NCBI GenBank assembly: GCA_016234525.1
Contig: JACRBK010000531.1
Location: forward strand, 1-14,962
Length of the DNA stretch: 14,962 bases
Reading direction: 5' to 3'
From: Chloroflexota bacterium
GTDB lineage: Bacteria > Chloroflexota > Anaerolineae > Aggregatilineales > Aggregatilineaceae
Shown piece after piece: positions 13,264 to 14,962 of this stretch (positions within the stretch are counted from its first letter, which is position 1; each line of letters begins with the position of its first letter). The translations under genes and the position numbers were made by a program. The notes under the pieces are model-generated. The model made no database searches. It saw only the letters and a program-made list of their open reading frames with translations, and was not told the DNA's origin.

Positions 13264-14457
13264 ATGAAGAAACGAATGCTGCTTTTTGCACTTCTCCTGA
13301 CGCCGCTGCTGACTATAGCGGCGGTATGGTCGTATGATCAAATGAACGACGAACGCCCCAAACAACGGCAGGCGCTTCAACCTGCACCCTACCAGTTGGT
13401 GACTGTCGCCAGCGGTTTTTCGCGCCCGATCTACCTGACTCACGCCGGAGATGGATCAGGGCGGCTGTTTGTCGTGGAACAGGGCGGCAAAATCTGGATT
13501 CTCAAAGATGACGTAAAACTGAGTGCGCCTTTTCTCGATGTGTCAACCCTGGTCAGCCCGGCGGCGCTGGGTTCTGACTATACCGAGCGGGGATTGTTGG
13601 GGTTGGCGTTTCACCCCAATTATGCCGAAAACGGCTTATTTTTTATCAATTATACGGATCGTGATGGGAATACCGTCGTAGCGCGGTATGCCGTGTCTGC
13701 TGATGATCCTGATCTGGCCGATCCTGCCAGCGCCGCGCAGATACTGTATGTTGAACAGCCTTTTGCCAATCACAACGGCGGGCATCTGGCTTTCGGGCCT
13801 GATGGTTATCTCTATATCGCCTTAGGCGACGGCGGTTCGGGGGGCGATCCTGAGGGCAACGGGCAGAATCTTGCTACCCTGTTGGGATCGATTTTGCGGG
13901 TGGGAGTAGATGTCGAAACGGGATATGTGATCCCTGCCGATAACCCGTTTGTGACCAGTGATTCTGCCCGCCCCGAAATCTGGGCATGGGGACTGCGCAA
14001 CCCCTGGCGTTTCAGTTTTGATCGTGCTACTGGCGACCTGTACAGCGGTGATGTCGGGCAAGGCGAATGGGAAGAAATCAACTTCCAACCGGCGGCCAGC
14101 CCTGGCGGTGAGAATTACGGCTGGAACGCCTATGAAGGCACAGACGTTTATTCCGGTGCTGAGCCTGCGTCCGATGTCGTCGCGCCTATCCTGGAATACA
14201 GCCATGGCGGCGGCGGTTGTTCAGTAACGGGCGGATATGTTTATCGAGGCGAGCAGATCGCCGGTTTGCAGGGCTACTACTTCTATGGGGACTGGTGTAC
14301 CGGCACGATCTGGACGGCAAAACAGGATGAGGCTGGGAACTGGCAAACTGAAGTTTCGCTGGAATCTGGACGCAGCATCAGCTCGTTTGCTGAGGATGAA
14401 GCCGGTGAACTCTACCTGGTGGATTATAGCGGAACCGTGCTGCGTTTTGCGCCGTAG
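13264..14457 (+). CDS. Exported PQQ-dependent sugar dehydrogenase (GSDH family)
   Basis: Predicted extracytoplasmic six-bladed beta-propeller dehydrogenase of 397 residues, of the soluble glucose/sorbosone dehydrogenase family that oxidises sugars with PQQ. A hydrophobic N-terminus (about 1-23) is a signal peptide or anchor. Family motifs in order: SRPIYLTHAGDGSGRLFVVEQ (53-73), RGLLGLAFHPNY (109-120), ANHNGGHLAFGPDGYLYIALGDGG (168-191) with His170 as the likely catalytic base, GLRNPWRFSFD (243-253), NYGWNAYEG (284-292) and GGYVYRG (323-329). Cys319 and Cys345 may pair. The ATG at 13264 has GAGG 9 nt upstream; an in-frame GTG at 13249 would add five residues. It diverges from the hydrogenase operon. 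No PQQ synthesis genes are nearby, so the cofactor source and substrate remain open. Confidence 0.9.
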   Translation: MKKRMLLFALLLTPLLTIAAVWSYDQMNDERPKQRQALQPAPYQLVTVASGFSRPIYLTHAGDGSGRLFVVEQGGKIWILKDDVKLSAPFLDVSTLVSPAALGSDYTERGLLGLAFHPNYAENGLFFINYTDRDGNTVVARYAVSADDPDLADPASAAQILYVEQPFANHNGGHLAFGPDGYLYIALGDGGSGGDPEGNGQNLATLLGSILRVGVDVETGYVIPADNPFVTSDSARPEIWAWGLRNPWRFSFDRATGDLYSGDVGQGEWEEINFQPAASPGGENYGWNAYEGTDVYSGAEPASDVVAPILEYSHGGGGCSVTGGYVYRGEQIAGLQGYYFYGDWCTGTIWTAKQDEAGNWQTEVSLESGRSISSFAEDEAGELYLVDYSGTVLRFAP

Positions 14458-14480
14458 GACTTCTCTGTGAATGATTTTTG

Positions 14481-14509
14481 AAAGGGCGCGCTTACCGCGC
14501 CCTTTTTTT
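14481..14509 (+). terminator. Strong Rho-independent terminator after the sugar dehydrogenase
   Basis: A perfect 10-bp GC-rich stem (14481-14490 with 14496-14505) with a 5-nt loop runs into a seven-T tract (14503-14509). It ends the plus-strand transcript 24 bp after the stop. The minus-strand T-run is poor, so it mainly serves the plus strand. Confidence 0.9.
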
Positions 14510-14521
14510 ACTTTCGACGGC

Positions 14522-14917
14522 TTAGCCTGAGATCAATCCCTCGGCTGATTCGATAGCTCCCATTTCCGATTGTTTTTCTACGCTCACTGTTTTAAGCTGA
14601 TCAGTATGGGTGAGGTGCCATAACTGTACATCTCGATCATAGTACCCGGCCCGCCCGATCATGTGCGCGGAGACGGGGGATGTCAGCATAATAAAAATGA
14701 TGATCAAAAATGCTTTGGCTACGCTTGCGCCATCAGGAAAATAGATCATACAGGCTACCAGCAGCGAGCCAACGCCAATTGTAGAGGCTTTGGTGGTCAT
14801 CGACATGCGTAAGAACAGATCGGGCATTCGCAGAATTCCCAGGCCAGCGACCAGGATAAAGCCTGTACCCATCAACATAAACAGGTAGGCCAGCACATCG
14901 CGCACAGTTTGTTCCAT
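14522..14917 (-). CDS. mnhG: Na+/H+ antiporter subunit G (MnhG/MrpG)
   Basis: Membrane protein of 131 residues, a small subunit of the multi-subunit Mrp/Mnh cation/proton antiporter. Three hydrophobic helices are seen at about 7-28, 46-60 and 66-86. Family signatures are GILRMPDLFLRMSMTTKASTIG (27-48) and LTSPVSAHMIGRAGY (78-92). The tail beyond residue 95 is hydrophilic and longer than in minimal family members. Its ATG begins 1 bp after the mnhF stop, the usual mnhF-mnhG order, with GAGG 10 nt upstream inside mnhF. The rest of the operon lies beyond the window. In related organisms Mrp modules may pair with redox complexes, but nothing here links it to the soluble hydrogenase. Confidence 0.92.
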   Translation of the reverse strand: MEQTVRDVLAYLFMLMGTGFILVAGLGILRMPDLFLRMSMTTKASTIGVGSLLVACMIYFPDGASVAKAFLIIIFIMLTSPVSAHMIGRAGYYDRDVQLWHLTHTDQLKTVSVEKQSEMGAIESAEGLISG

Positions 14918-14918
14918 C

Positions 14919-14962
14919 TCAGGTTTTCCTCAGTTCGATGTAGTAAGCAATGGCAATAGTCC
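14919..14962 (-). CDS. mnhF: C-terminal end of Na+/H+ antiporter subunit F (MnhF/MrpF), partial
   Basis: Only the last 13 codons and stop are in the window, reading TIAIAYYIELRKT. This fits the end of the final membrane helix and short charged tail of MnhF, and the position directly before mnhG supports it. The gene continues past the right edge. Confidence 0.7.
   Translation of the reverse strand, partial: TIAIAYYIELRKT

Overview
This window looks like a piece of a Chloroflexota (Anaerolineae-type) chromosome. That is an inference from gene style: secreted LysM proteins with Thr/Pro-rich linkers, a small precursor-like protein of the nitrile-hydratase-leader (NHLP) type, and a group 3b-type [NiFe] hydrogenase in moderately GC-rich DNA. 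No rRNA, tRNA, CRISPR array, insertion sequence or phage gene was seen. Almost every base lies in a protein gene or a short regulatory gap.

Left part (1-6557), cell envelope and signalling: a LysM lipoprotein (109-984, +), a convergent 97-residue RiPP-precursor-like protein (1072-1365, -), an exported M23 metallopeptidase (1556-2422, +), a Crp/Fnr-family regulator (2495-3190, +), a convergent unknown protein with a possible roadblock/longin-like core (3228-3914, -), a single-domain response regulator (4200-4613, +), and a two-gene unit of a secreted jelly-roll plus triple-LysM protein (4783-6195, +) overlapping a DUF192 protein (6195-6557, +).

Central part (6554-13003, all -): one long operon in the order hydB-hydG-hydD-hydA, then a hydrogenase maturation endopeptidase, a receiver-only response regulator and a membrane histidine kinase. 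The four structural genes are in the same order as the archaeal sulfhydrogenase operon hydBGDA. They encode a cytoplasmic bidirectional, NAD(P)-linked [NiFe] hydrogenase: electrons pass from the Ni-Fe site in HydA through Fe-S clusters in HydD, and HydG and HydB connect them to FAD and pyridine nucleotide. The protease would trim the HydA C-terminus after nickel insertion. The kinase and receiver at the 3' end suggest a dedicated redox or H2-responsive circuit. A sigma70-like promoter (13124-13152) overlaps a CRP/FNR-type dyad (13147-13162), and a related dyad (4722-4737) sits at the promoter of the triple-LysM gene, so the Crp/Fnr protein encoded here is a candidate regulator of both.

Right part (13264-14962): a divergently transcribed exported PQQ-type sugar dehydrogenase ending in a strong terminator, then the 3' end of an Mrp/Mnh Na+/H+ antiporter operon on the minus strand (the C-terminal tail of MnhF and complete MnhG). 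Hyp maturation genes, PQQ biosynthesis genes and RiPP-modifying enzymes are not in the window.
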